In this document: piece by piece, positions 48,301-61,400 of the stretch
How the letters are laid out: each line of letters begins with the position of its first letter
How positions within the stretch are numbered: the first letter of the stretch is position 1
NCBI GenBank assembly: GCA_029465975.1
Contig: CM055748.1
Span: forward strand, 8,514,458-8,578,457
Length of the DNA stretch: 64,000 nucleotides
Direction: 5' to 3'
DNA from: Dallia pectoralis
Taxonomy: Eukaryota; Chordata; Actinopteri; Esociformes; Umbridae
Position numbers and translations under genes: made by a program
The notes under the pieces: generated by a model
The model's input: only the letters and a program-made list of their open reading frames with translations
Database searches by the model: none
What the model was told of the DNA's origin: nothing

Positions 48301-49430
48301 ACTGTAGCATATTTCTGTCTATTACAGGTATCTCTAAGGCTGTAGGTTTCTTTACTGTAGTTTTGTGGTTGGTTATTTAATTCAACACATTACTGTTATC
48401 TACTGGTTTCTGAGAAAACAACATCAGAATTCATTCTGTCTGTAATATTGATCTGTTACTTGAATTTGAAGCTGTACTTCTAGTAAACCTTAACATTGTG
48501 AAATGTATTTTCTTCACTAAAGTAGATTTCAGGAAACACTTTAGGGAAATACAAATGATTTTGGAGTAACAAATATTTTATTGGTATTTATAAAGAAATA
48601 ATTGAACTGATGACAGAACATAGAAATTAGTGTTAATTAAAGGTATAAGTTCATACAATTTCAGCATCACAACCTATAATGACAAGGCTATTTCATCTGG
48701 TGTAGAGAAAATCCATATCCAATGAAAAGAAGCAGAAGGCTGATTCCACAACGACAAAGAAGCCCTATTTATGCCTTGTGTGAACGTGTTATTTATCTTG
48801 GCTGTGTCCAGATTCTTCCCACTAGTTAAGGTAATTAAATAAAGCATTGTGTCATGTTTGTGATAATATCTCAATAATGTGTCTCTACTAGTTCGGGATG
48901 AATTATACATTTATGAAGAGGGAAAATTGAGAGAAACTCAACACTTGGTCTCTTCCTTAACAATGTCCAACTCTAGGATGTTTTTTTAAAAAATATTACC
49001 TTTCATCACACAGACATAATAATGGTTTCAGGGTAAACAAGAAAAAAGAAGGTACATTCAAACATCTTCTGTATAATATCTACAGTCATTTTCGTAAGAC
49101 TTTTTTATTCTCTTAAAATACAATATATCTTCTTTATTCCATTCAAATATTAAAAAAGCAACAATAACTATGTACATATGACATCACCTCACAAACATTA
49201 AATAAATAATGAAATAAAATAAAAAAGACAGAACAATTAGAAATAATAAAAAAGACGCACAAATAAATCTGTGTCAATGTTGAAAAGGCAGGTGGTTTGT
49301 CTCCATGCTTTCCCTTTTGTCTTCAGCTTGTTTGATTCGAAGGCAAAAAGCTGGAGTTTAGCAAAGATGAAGGCAGCAAAACAACCTCAAAAATTGGCAG
49401 AGTACTTCATGTCACATTTTCTGCTTAAAG
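45391..49430. other. intergenic, no gene recognised
   Basis: About 4 kb of AT-rich sequence between lim2 and the 3' end of robo4. Only short open frames without domains are present. The right end, about 49130-49430, is the probable robo4 3' UTR; a minus-strand AATAAA lies near 49131-49137. Confidence 0.5.
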
Positions 49431-49442
49431 CTATATAAAATT
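49431..49442 (-). other. robo4: candidate last coding exon of robo4
   Basis: After the exon ending ...RRDE in phase 0 (donor at 49899), the next strong acceptor on the minus strand is a pyrimidine tract ending 'gtctttcag', followed by three codons (Asn-Phe-Ile) and TAG. The phase fits. A different last exon cannot be excluded without transcripts. Confidence 0.4.
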
Positions 49443-52400
49443 CTGAAAGACAAATGCACAAGACAATTAGCAAAAGGTCTGGCGCCAATATCAAATCCTG
49501 ACAGTGTAATTTAGCTAAGTTTAACATAAATTATTTACCAAAGAATATCTGTAAATAATTTAACAAGGAGGCTTAGACACGGGTTCAGACTTTAATCCTG
49601 TTATAATTATATATATTTTAGACTGAAAAAATATTAATGTACTATTTTAAATAAATGTTTTGCTTGACATTTGTCAATAATAAAATCTATGCAATGTTTA
49701 ATGCCAAACAGTTTCGTTATCAACTTGTAGCCTGGTTTGTTCATTTCTGTTGTAAGGAAAATGTTCAAACACTGCTATTGTGGCAAAATGTATGTAATTA
49801 CTTTTTATAATAGTATTACTTTTTCAAGTAGGACCACAATGACCACTGATAAACACTATAACTAACATAATATGTGTCTGTAGTTCACACTGGACTCACC
49901 TCGTCTCTCCTCTGGGCAGCTCCACGTCCTCTTTGTCCAGTTGAACCCTGGAACGAGGCTCCTCCACCCAGGCCATTGCAGCCCGACATCTGGCCGTGGG
50001 GCAGGAAGCTTGACGGGCGACATGGGATTACACCCTCATCTACAGATGACAATAGACAATACTGCAATCACTTAAAAGTGCAGCTGGAAATATATGGGTC
50101 AGCCTCTAAATGATGAACGAGACTCGACCGACCATCTCTCGCCGCCGGCGAACAGGGGATTGCTCCTAGAAATGTGCGCTGAAGCCCCTGTGCCCCTTTA
50201 AGTCAGGGGATTTGTATGCATCAGAATAAGTATGACTAAACCTCAGTTCCAATATGTGTTTTCATATTGCTCTACTGTATGTGTGTGTGTGTGACACTGC
50301 GGATGTTAGATGGACTTCGGCGTACCCTGTGAACCCCGCGTGGCATGTCCTCTCCTCTGCAGGGCTGGCGAGTTGCCTGACGACGGTGTCCGACTGCAGC
50401 TCAGCACATCGGACAGCACATCGGACAGCACATCTGACAGCACATCGGACAGCACATCTGACACGACCTGCGTGGGGTCATCTACGACAGGGGAGGGGGT
50501 CCGCAGGGGCGGCGAAGGCGGCAGGTCATTGACAGCTAAATATTAAAAAAGCACCGTCAGCGATGGACCAAACAGGTTGCCCTTTAAAGCGCTGCCGTCT
50601 ATCCTGTCACAGTGGGATGTACACTGCAGGAATTTCCCCATACACAGTAAATATGAAGGCGACGTAAGATGTGAAGCTGTAGACACGTTCTTTTAAAGGC
50701 TACTGCCATGCGAAAATAGGCATACTAGTGAGAGAATAAAAATATGAAGATAACATAACAGACTTTACTGTTACCAATTCTCTTACCTGCTTGGTCATTA
50801 AGGTCTAGCCTGTGCTGCCCCGCCCTCAGGTTGTTCAGATTGGTCCTGGTCCTGGTTCTGTGTCCCTGGGTAGTATGGATCGACTCGGATGAAAATGAAG
50901 GAGATTGCCCTGAAAGCAAAGAAGAGCGGTGTTATTGCCATGCAGAGATTCAGAGGAAATAAAACATCGCAAAATAAATTGCGATCTACTTTGTGCAACA
51001 CGAAACGATAATTCAGGATTATACGTCAGTGCTTTAGCCAAGTACCCATTTCCTGTTAGTTTTCATGTCAACAACTGTATCTACGGCAAAGCAGCCAATG
51101 AAGTGGCCTAAAGAACATTCGGTACAGTTCCGTGACAAGGACAGTCCTTCTAAACTAGCCATACGTCGTTTAACTTTGAATTAGACATCAGGAGTTCGAG
51201 TGTGTTCATCTTACCTCCGCCCTTCCTCTCTGAGCGAACGCGGTCCCCTGTGTAAGTGCCTCCCCATTGGCTGACTTCATGGGCATCCTTATTGGCAAAC
51301 TGGTTGGTGTTGGACTGAGAGACCTGGCAACCGGGCCCATAGCGGGCCGGCAGGTCAAACTGCTGCACACTGGGACTGACAGTGGATGCTGGGGATTCCT
51401 CCTGGGGTGAGGGTGTCAGTGTTGTTGTGGACTGAAGTCTATAGGAGTCTGTGCCCCGGGCAACCTCCTGCCCTCTAGAGGGCAGACTGGGTAACTCCTC
51501 CCTGGGGCCTTCCATCATGTAGGTCCTTGCTGGCAGCGGGGGACACCAGTCCTCCTCATCTGAGCTACTGGGAAAACAGGAGGAACAGGAAACGTGATTA
51601 GAACATGGGAGATGGGGGAGAGAGCTCAACAACTGAAAAAACGTACCTGACACACTGGCCAGTAAAAAAACTGCCTGCGGGAATAAACACTGTGAGTAAA
51701 ATATAGTACAGACTGGTGTCAGAGGAAGGCAGTATATGATAGTAACGTTAATCTTCGACAGCTGAATTTGTGTCATGTGTTTTACGCCGACTTAAGGTTG
51801 GGTACAGACCGGAGGCTATATGAATAGTGGTGAGCGTAATTGAGTTAAGTAGAGTGGCTAAATGGAAGTAGCCTGGCTCACATGACCCACGTGACTCGCA
51901 GTGTAATGAGTGCTGTTATACTGTGGTCTAGAAGGGAGCCTATTTAAGGCCCTGTGTAATAAGTGCTGTTATACTGTGGTCTAGAAGGGAGCCTATTTTA
52001 GGCCCTGTGTAATAAGTGCTGTTATACTGTGGTCTAGAATTGAGCCTATTTTAGGCCCTGTGTAATAAGTGCTGTTATACTGAGGTCTAGAAGGGAGCCT
52101 ATTTTAGGCCCTGTGTAATAAGTGCTGTTATACTGTGGTCTAGAAGGGAGCCTATTTTAGGCCCTGTGTAATAAGTGCTGTTATACTGAGGTCTAGAAGG
52201 GAGCCTATTTTAGGCCCAGTGTAATAAGTGCTGTTATACTGTGGTCTAGAAGGGAGCCTATTTAAGGCCCTGTGTAATAAGTGCTGTTATACTGTGGTCT
52301 AAAAGGGAGCCTATTTAAGGCCCTGTGTAATAAGTGCTGTTATACTGTGGTCTAGAAGGGAGCCTATTTTAGGCCCAGTGTAATAAGTGCTGTTATACTG

Positions 52401-55400
52401 TGGTCTAGAAGGGAGCCTGTTTTAAAGTTAATCTTAAATCCGGTTTTAAGATAAATCTTAATTCCCCAACCTTACATTTTTCACTCTGCCCAACATTTTG
52501 GTAAACATGATGACTTGGGTTAATGGTGACGGTGGTGTTTAGAGTGGAAGATAGATTACGTTTAGTTGAACGTGAGAACCAACAATACACATCCGCTTCT
52601 TATAGAAACCTCTTGCAAACAGTGAAGGGCCGCTTTTCAGACAGTCGATAGAACCCCCGAAATATTGAATTAATTGAGATATTTTTATTTTAACCACCGT
52701 TCTCCAATTTCTAAACTTTTTTGTTTTGTAACATGAACCCCAACCTCAACCCCAGTACTTTTATACACAACCTCAACACCATAACAGAACCCAACACCAT
52801 AACACAATAACCCAACACCATATCCCCATAACCATAACCCAACACCATATCCCCATAACCCAACACCATAACACAATAACCATAACCCAACACCATATCC
52901 ACATAACCATAACCCAACACCATATCCCCATAACCATAACACAATAACCATAACCCAACACCATATCCCCATAACCATAACCCAACACCATATCCCCATA
53001 ACCATAACACAATAACCATAACCCAACACCATATCCCCATAACCATAACCCAAAACCATATCCCCATAACCCAACACCATAACACAATAACCATAACCCA
53101 ACACCATATCCACATAACCATAACCCAACACCATATCCCCATAACCATAACCCAACACCATAACACAATAACCATAACCCAACACCATATCCCCATAACC
53201 ATAACCCAACACCATATCCCCATAACCATAACCCAACACCATATCCCCATAACCATAACACAATAACCATAACCCAACACCATATCCCCATAACCATAAC
53301 CCAACACCATATCCCCATAACCCAACACCATATCCCCATAACCATAACACAATAACCATAACCCAACACCATATCCCCATAACCATAACCCAACACCATA
53401 TCCCCATAACCCAACACCATATCCCCATAACCATAACACAATAACCATAACCCAACACCATATCCCCATAACCATAACCCAACACCATATCCCCATAACC
53501 ATAACCCAACACCATATCCCCATAACCATAACCCAACACCATATCCCCATAACCATAACCCAACACCATATCCCCATAACCATAACCCAACACCATATCC
53601 CCATAACCATAACCCAATATGATTTGGAGGCCAGGGGAACACCTCATCATGTTCCACAAACCATTCACATACAATATGTGCAGTGTGGCAGGGTGCATTA
53701 TCCTGCTGAAAGAGGCCACTGCCAAAGGAACATTGTTGCCATAAAGGAGTACCTGTTCTGCAATAATGTTTAGGTAGGTGGCATGTGTCAAATTGATGTC
53801 CACATTAACGACCGGATCCAGGCTTTTCCAGCAGAAGATTTCCCAAACCATCCCACCCCCTCCGCCGGCTTGACATTTTCCCACATTGCATCCTGGTGCC
53901 ATCACTTTCACAGATAAGCGACTCCCATGAACACGCTCGCTGAAGATGCGTTTGTCTGTGGACAGGGGTTGTCATGGGCACACTGACCGATCTGTAGCTA
54001 TGCAGCCCCACACACAGCAGGGGGGTGATGCACTGTGTGTTGTGACCTCCCATATCCGTCATTACAATAACACACGTTTGCACAGCGTTTGTATAATATG
54101 TTACATATACTAAGTTACTTATTCCCCAGAGACCAGGTTGGTCAGGATGGAAAACACTAGTTAGAACCATGGAAAAATACTTGTCAGTTTAAACTGGTTT
54201 TATAATACTCATCTCATCTGATCTTCAACCGCTTATCCGGGGTTGGGTCGCGGGGGTAGCAGCTCTAGCAGGGGACCCCAAACTTCCCTTTCCCGGGCAA
54301 CATTAGCCAGCTCTGACTGGGGAATCCCGAGGCGTTCCCAGGCCAGTGTGGAGATATAATCTCTCCACCTAGTCCTGGGTCTTCCCCGAGGTCTCCTCCC
54401 AGCTGGACGTGCCTGAAACACCTCTCTAGGGAGGCGCCCAGGTGGCATTCGTACAAGATGCCCGAACCACCTCAACTGGCTCCTTTCTACGCAAAGGAGC
54501 AGCGGCTCTACTCCGAGTTCCTCTCGGATGACTGAGCTTCTCACCCTATCCCTAAGGGAGAGGCCAGCCACCTTTCTGAGAAAACCCATTTCGGCCGCTT
54601 GTACCCACGATCTCGTTCTTTCGGTCATGACCCAGCTTTCATGACCATAGGTGAGGGTAGGAACAAATATTGACCGGTAGATCGAGAGCTTTGCCTTTCG
54701 GCTCAGCTCTCTTTTCGTCACAACGGTAACCCAGCCTCCAGCTCTGCCTCTATACTAGACACTCAAAATGCTCTTTCCAGCGCCCGCTCACATCATCAGT
54801 TGAGGTCAACAGTGTCCCATCCTTACTGTACACAGCTTGGATGGTTCCCCGTTTTCCCCTCCTGAGGTGCCGAACGGTTTTCCAGAAGCATTTTGGTGCC
54901 GACCGAAAGTCCTTCTCCATAGCTTCTCCAAACTTCTCCCACACCCGCTGCTTTGCCTCTGACACGGCAGCGGCTGCAGCCCTTCGGGCCTGTCGGTACC
55001 CTGCAACTGCCTCCGGAGTCCCCAGGGATAGCATATCCCTGAAGGCCTCCTTCAGTCGGACAGCTTCCCTGACCACCGTGGTCCGCCACGGTGTTCTTGG
55101 GTTACCACCCCTTGAGGCACCTAGGACCTTGAGACCACAGCTCACCGCCGCAGCTTCAGCAATAGAAGCTTTGAACATTGCCCACTCAGGTTCAATGCCC
55201 CCCAACCTCCACAGGGATGCCTGAAAAGCTCCGCCGGAGGTGTAAGTTGAAGATCTTTCGAACAGGGGCCTCCTCCAGACGTTCCCAGTTCACTCGCACT
55301 ACCCGTTTGGGCTTACCTGGTCTGTCCAAAGTCTTTCCCCACCCTCTGATCCAACTCACTACCAGATGGTGACCAGTTGACAGCTCTGCCCCTCTCTTCA

Positions 55401-58400
55401 CCCGAGTGTCCAAAACATGCGGCCTTAGATCAGCCGATACGATCACAAAATCGATCATTGACCTTCGGCCTAGGGTGCTCTGGTACCATGTACACTTATG
55501 CGCCTCCTTATGTTCAAACATGGTGTTTGTTATAGACAATCCATGACTAGCATAGAAGTCCAATAACAAACGACCGCTCGGGTTTAGATCAGGGAGGCCG
55601 TTCCTCCCAATCACGCCTCTCCAGGTGTCTCCATCGATGCCCACATGTGCGTTGAAGTCTCCCAGCAGAATGATGGAGTCCCCTACTGGAGCCCTATATA
55701 GGACTCCCTTCAGGGTCTCCAAGAAGGCTGAATACTCCGAACTGCTGTTTGGTGCATAAGCACAAACACCAGTCAGAGTTTTCCCCCCCACCACCCTTAG
55801 GCGTAGGGAGGCAACCCTCTCATCCACCGGGGTAAACTCCAACACCGCCGTGCTCAGACGTGGGCTCGTGAGTATCCCCACACCAGCCCGCCGCCTCTCA
55901 CCCTGCGCAACTCCAGAGAAGAACAGAGTCCTATCCAGGAGTAAGGTTCCAGAGCCACGGTTGTGCGTAGAGGTAAGTCCCACCAGATCCAACTGGTATC
56001 GCTCCACCTCACGCACAAGTTCTGGCTCCTTCCCCCCCAGCGAGGTGACGTTGAATGTGTTACACTGTACATAAAGTAAATGTAATATGTGGTTTGGCTC
56101 TGCAGTATTTTATTTATTTTACCCAACTGTTTCTTATTATGTTACTTGTAAAATTGTACAGATATTATTAACTATGGCCTGCAATTCAGTCAAATCACTT
56201 TGTGAGGGACTCTAAGGGTTGCTATTTTTCGGTTCCTCATTAATATACTGTTGAGTTTCCATTTCACAATACAAGCAGCACAAAAGGGGAAAGTAAGTTC
56301 ACTCACTTAATTTAATTGTTTAATTTAATTGGGTATAATACTAAAGAATGTTATTTAGAAACGTTATTACATCCATGTTGTACAATTCATTCTCATATAC
56401 TTTATCATCAAGAAGTCTCTATGAGGCATGTAAAAATCCATATCCAGATATTATAACTGTATTTGACATTACATTTGAGTTACATTTGAAATACAAACAC
56501 AAAGGAGGCTACGTATGACGTCTGTTGTCATGACAACGTCAACGCAGATTTAATAGAAGACGTGTTATTGAAACAGGAAAGTGCTAATCCGCGATGGCAG
56601 GCGGTGGCTAATGTCATTACAAAAGAAACAGTACAGTCAGAGCATCTCAGTCCCCCGAGTTACGTCCACAATCACATCTGTCACAAGCAGTTAGGAAGGA
56701 AATGTTACACTGACTGCTTTGATGCAGCCAGGTTAACCGTCTGAACTGAGCTTGAAGACTTTCTCTTTGGTAAAACTTCTGAAAAGTTTACTATCAGGTT
56801 TAAACCTGAAATATCAAATAACTGATTCTACTTTACGTTAGGGGATGCAACCAAACTCTCCTGAAACAAATTGAAGACCAAAGACCAATTAACACACATT
56901 ATTTGAAGCACAGTCCATGTGAACCTGCTGAATATAAAAAAGTACATAGCTACTTGAAAATATACTTGGCCCGGTATTTTGTATTGAATGTAAAATCAAA
57001 TGCATCCAATATTAATGTAAGTATATACAGGAGGTATCTAGTGGTCATTAGTGTATTGTTGTTGTCACTCACTATCATACACAGACTTGGTTTTCTTCCA
57101 TATGTTTCTTTTGTTGTTCTAGATCCAGGACCTACAAGAAATGTCCGTCTTTACTATGAGGATGTGTCCCCAAATACAAATAAAGGGAAAACCAAGATGG
57201 TGCATAGTAAAAATCTGTGACTTATCTTTATTTATCTTTCAGTGACCCATGTGAGGTAGAATGTTTGAGTCAACCAATGAGAGTGACCCATGTGGGATAG
57301 AATGCTTGAATCAACCAATGAGAGTGACCCATGTGGGGTAGAATGTTTGAGTCAACCAATCAGAGTGACCCATGTGAGGTAGAATGTTTGAATCAACCAA
57401 TGAGAGTGACCCATGTAGGGTAGAATGTTTGAGTCAATTAATGAGAGTGACCCATGTGGGGTAGAATGTTTGAGTCAACCAATCAAAGGGACCCATGTGG
57501 GGTAGAATTTTTGAGTCAACCAATGAGAGTGACCCATGTGGGATAGAATGCTTGAATCAACCAATGAGAGTGACCCATGTGGGGTAGAATGTTTGAATCA
57601 ACCAATGAGAGTGACCCATGTAGGGTAGAATGTTTGAGTCAATTAATGAGAGTGACCCATGTGGGGTAGAATGTTTGAGTCAACTAATGAGAGTGACCCA
57701 TGTGGGGTAGAATGTTTGAGTCAACCAATCAGAGGGACCCATGTGGGGTAGAATTTTTGAGTCAACCAATCAGAGGGACCCATGTGGGGTAGAATGTTTG
57801 AGTCAACCAATCAGAGGGACCCATGTGGGGTAGAATGTTAAAGTCACAAACAGAACCATTGCAGATGCTCTTTGATGTATGCGAGCAGGAATAGATACAG
57901 GAATTGAATAACACAGTGTAAGTACTATTTTATATAATTCTCTACAGATTAAACTAGAAATATTTAGACTTTTGACTGTTTTTAAAAACCACCTTTGCAA
58001 AAAAGTAATGAATTCAAGAACAAGGGCCTTTTTTATATATTTTCATAGCAGCAACACACCCCCGTAATCTTCCCTATGCCAAGAAATCGCCATTCAAAAT
58101 CTACGCTGTTGTTTCAGCCTGCCAATTGAAATCAATTGCTGCTTTACATGCTTTGATTTTGAGCCTACGAAGGGCAACCCCAGAATATATGCACGCCAGA
58201 AGAAATGTATTCTCCGGACGTCCACTTTGATGGAGCTCACAGGGGTCCAAGACGCTACACAGGGTGTCCAAGGAGTTGCTCGAGCATCACAAACCAAGGC
58301 AACTTGTGTACTACCCCCCCCCCCCAACCTGAATGGTCCAGTCCATTTGCACTATACTCCGTGGGACCACGGGGCTAAACCAAGAGCCGGAAGCAAATCC

Positions 58401-61400
58401 TGGTCCCAGAGAGAAGAGCTAGGCAGTGACTTCCTGGCTGAGCCATTCAATGGCCCTCACCTGCATTTAACAAGCTGTCTCATGGGAAGGCGTCTACAGA
58501 GTATATTTAACACCTGGCGTTACCTGTTCATCCCCTCGTGTCTTTCCTGCTTTGCCAAATCCTGTTCATTATTAGCAGGCATTGGCATAGACAACATGTT
58601 CTCCCAGTTGACTGGTGCACCCTTGGAGAAAGAACCTATGGACCTCTGTTTCACCAGCTTGGCTACAGAGAAGAGAGAAAGCAGACAACCCAGACACTCA
58701 TCACGCGATCAATCCGAACAGAATATTAGACGTGAGCCACGTTCAAATATATGTATGCCGTGCACCAGAAGAACTCTCCGGCAGTTAAATTGCAACAGCC
58801 CACTTATGCGAGCACCTTGCCAAATGATATGTGAAATTGTGAAATTACGTGTAAAATCGCTGGTGAAATTACATGCAATTGTCATGTGTTCCTCCACAAT
58901 CTGTCACAAACAAATGTCAGTCATATCAGGCGCTGTGAGCAACCAGATCTCATCAACACTGACGTTATCCCACTCTTGTGTTGCCAGTCATTGTTCATAA
59001 TGTGATGCATCGAAGAAGCCTTTATAAAGCTGAAATAAATATTTAGAATGTACCCCAAAGCTTGTCAAAACAGACAAAAAGGCTCAACAGGCGGATATAA
59101 AGTGTGCACTGCCCTCCGGAAGTATTGTCAACGTTGTGTTGATTAGATATCATGTATAAGTACGCTGCGCTGATTAGATATCGTGATTAAGTATGTATTT
59201 TGCGTCTATTATTTATTATTATGATTGCAATCTTTGCAATTAAATCCAAAGCAGCAATACAGCACCATTGCTAGACCTGCCCACTGCTTCCTAACTAGAC
59301 GTGTAATCAAATGGCCAGATGTGGTACCAAGCTAGAGATTTGAATAACCAAAACAAGTTATGGTTAAGGGTTTTGAAAGACGGATAAATAACATTGTATA
59401 CCTGCTGAGAGATCACAATTGTCAATATCATCTGGGAGGTTCAATAAGATGAGCAAAACCAGCTAACAAAAAACAATATCTATACTCAAGCAAGTTGTGT
59501 CAATGTAATATCTTCAACGTTGATTTGTAAAAGTGAATTCATTATTAGTATTAGTGAACAAATCATTTGGTTTCATTTAGATGGATACATTTGAAGATGT
59601 TTCTGTCTTGAATTTGCGTTGTAAGTAAATGACTAGGCGGATGTCTGCATCTACTATTTTGAGTCTAAACAGAATCATCATTTCACCCTAACTATTGTCC
59701 ACTAACTTGTCTACTAATAAAGTGAGACCTAAAATATTAGCTGCCTGTACCATTGCTTGTCCTGGCATATTGAAGCTTGGCATACTCTCCAGACTGGCTG
59801 GTCCACTGGTCCTGATCCTGCCCCGGACCAAAAACACCAGCGTTGGAATGAACAGGTGTAGTGATGTAGGGGTCAAGGCCCTGGGTGTAGGGGTCAGGGT
59901 CCTGGGTGTAGCGGTCAGGGCCCTGGGTGTAGGGGTCAGGGTCCTGGGTGTAGGGGTCAGGGTCCTGGGTGTAGGGGTCAGGGTCCTGGGTGTAGGGGTC
60001 AGGGTCCTGGGTGTAGGGGTCAGGGTCCTGGGTGTAGCGGTCAGGGCCCTGGGTGTAGGGGTCAGGGTCCTGGGTGTAGGGGTCAGGTCCGTGGGTGTAG
60101 GGGTCAGAGCCCTGGGTGTAAGGGTCAAGGCCCTGGGTGTAGGGGTCAGGGCCCTGGGTGTAGGGCATGTTGGAGTAGCTGTCATAGTAGGCCAGACACT
60201 GCAGGTCCTCAGCAGCAGTTGTAGTTTTGATGGTGCTGTAGACGGGACTGCTGTTGGATGCTGAGCTGTACTTCTCAGACTGGCTCAGGTAACTGGAGAT
60301 CCCAACTGCTGGACAGAAATAGAAAGTCAATAAAAATGTAAAGTGGAAACCATTTCCTTAAATGAACCTCTCGATCTTCCCTCTGCCATTTCAAGGTCAA
60401 TCAGGAAACCTCAAATAGGTTCCATCAATTGAGCATCAATGACTTATTAATATTCATCTTTGTTCTATTCAAACCAATGCATTTAATACCGTTTCAAGTT
60501 GCAAGACGTGACTGTGGGCTCTCACCGTTATAGAATTTCTCTGTCGAGTCCAGTTTACCGGAGCAACAGTTGACTGAGTCTTTTCCATTATAAGCCAGGC
60601 CAGGTGTGGGCCAGGAGTCGGCCTGCCAGGGGTAGTTCCCCGTGTTGGAGCCCAACATCCCTGGTCTACTGTGGACAGATGTGGAGAATACAGTATCTCA
60701 CAAAAGTGAGTACACCCATCACATTTGTGTAAATATTTGATTATATCTGTTCATGTGACAACACTGAAGAAATGATACTTTGCTACAACGTGAAGTAGTG
60801 AGTGTACAGATTGTAGCTATCCAGTGCCGGCAGCACTCATGCAGCCCCAGACCATGACACTTCCACCACCATGCTTGACTGTAGGCAAGACACACGTGTC
60901 TTTGTACTCCTCACCTGGTTGCCGCCACACACACTTGACACCATCTGAACCAAATAAGTTTATCTTGGTCACATCAGAAAACAGGACATGGTCCCAGCAA
61001 TCCATGTCCTTAGTCTGCTTGTCTTCAGCAAACTGTTTGCAGGCTTTCTTGTGCATCATCTTTAGAAGAGGCTTCATTCTGGGACAACAGCCATGGAGAC
61101 CAATTTGATGCAGTGTGCGGCGTATGATCTGAGCACTGACAGTGTGACCCCAACCATTTCAACCTTTGCAGCAATGCTGGCAGCACTTATGCGTCTATTC
61201 CCCAAAGAGAACCTCTGGATATGACGCTGAGCACGTGCACTCAACTTCTTTGGACGACCATGACGAGGCCTGTTCTGAGTGGAACCTGTCCTGTTAAACC
61301 TGTCCTTTATGGTGGAACCTGTCCTGTTAAACCTGTCCTGTATGGTGGAATCTGTCCTGTTAAACCTGTCCTGTATGGTGGAATCTGTCCTGTTAAACCT

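Larger units (their letters stand above)
51560..59750. other. 8.2-kb robo4 intron filled with repeats
   Basis: The intron joins exon 60305-59751 (donor ...AATG|GTACAG) to exon 51559-51215, both phase 1. It contains two minisatellites, a G-free array, a Tc1 relic, a deleted LINE, a third minisatellite and a 257-codon open frame of unknown meaning. I looked for the proline-rich NW...LPPPP exon of Robo genes and did not find it. Confidence 0.7.

Noticed and set aside
52685..53911. Minus-strand open frames of 408, 299 and 294 codons with repeating MGIWCWVMV-type translations
   Set aside because: They arise because the minisatellite has no G on the + strand, so stops are rare in all three minus frames. 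No codon bias and no domain are present.
59695..60264. Plus-strand 189-codon frame of VLGVGVR repeats and the minus-strand 165-codon LTPTPRT frame
   Set aside because: Both are alternative readings of the 21-bp repeat. The robo4 frame is the one joined to conserved exons in matching phase.
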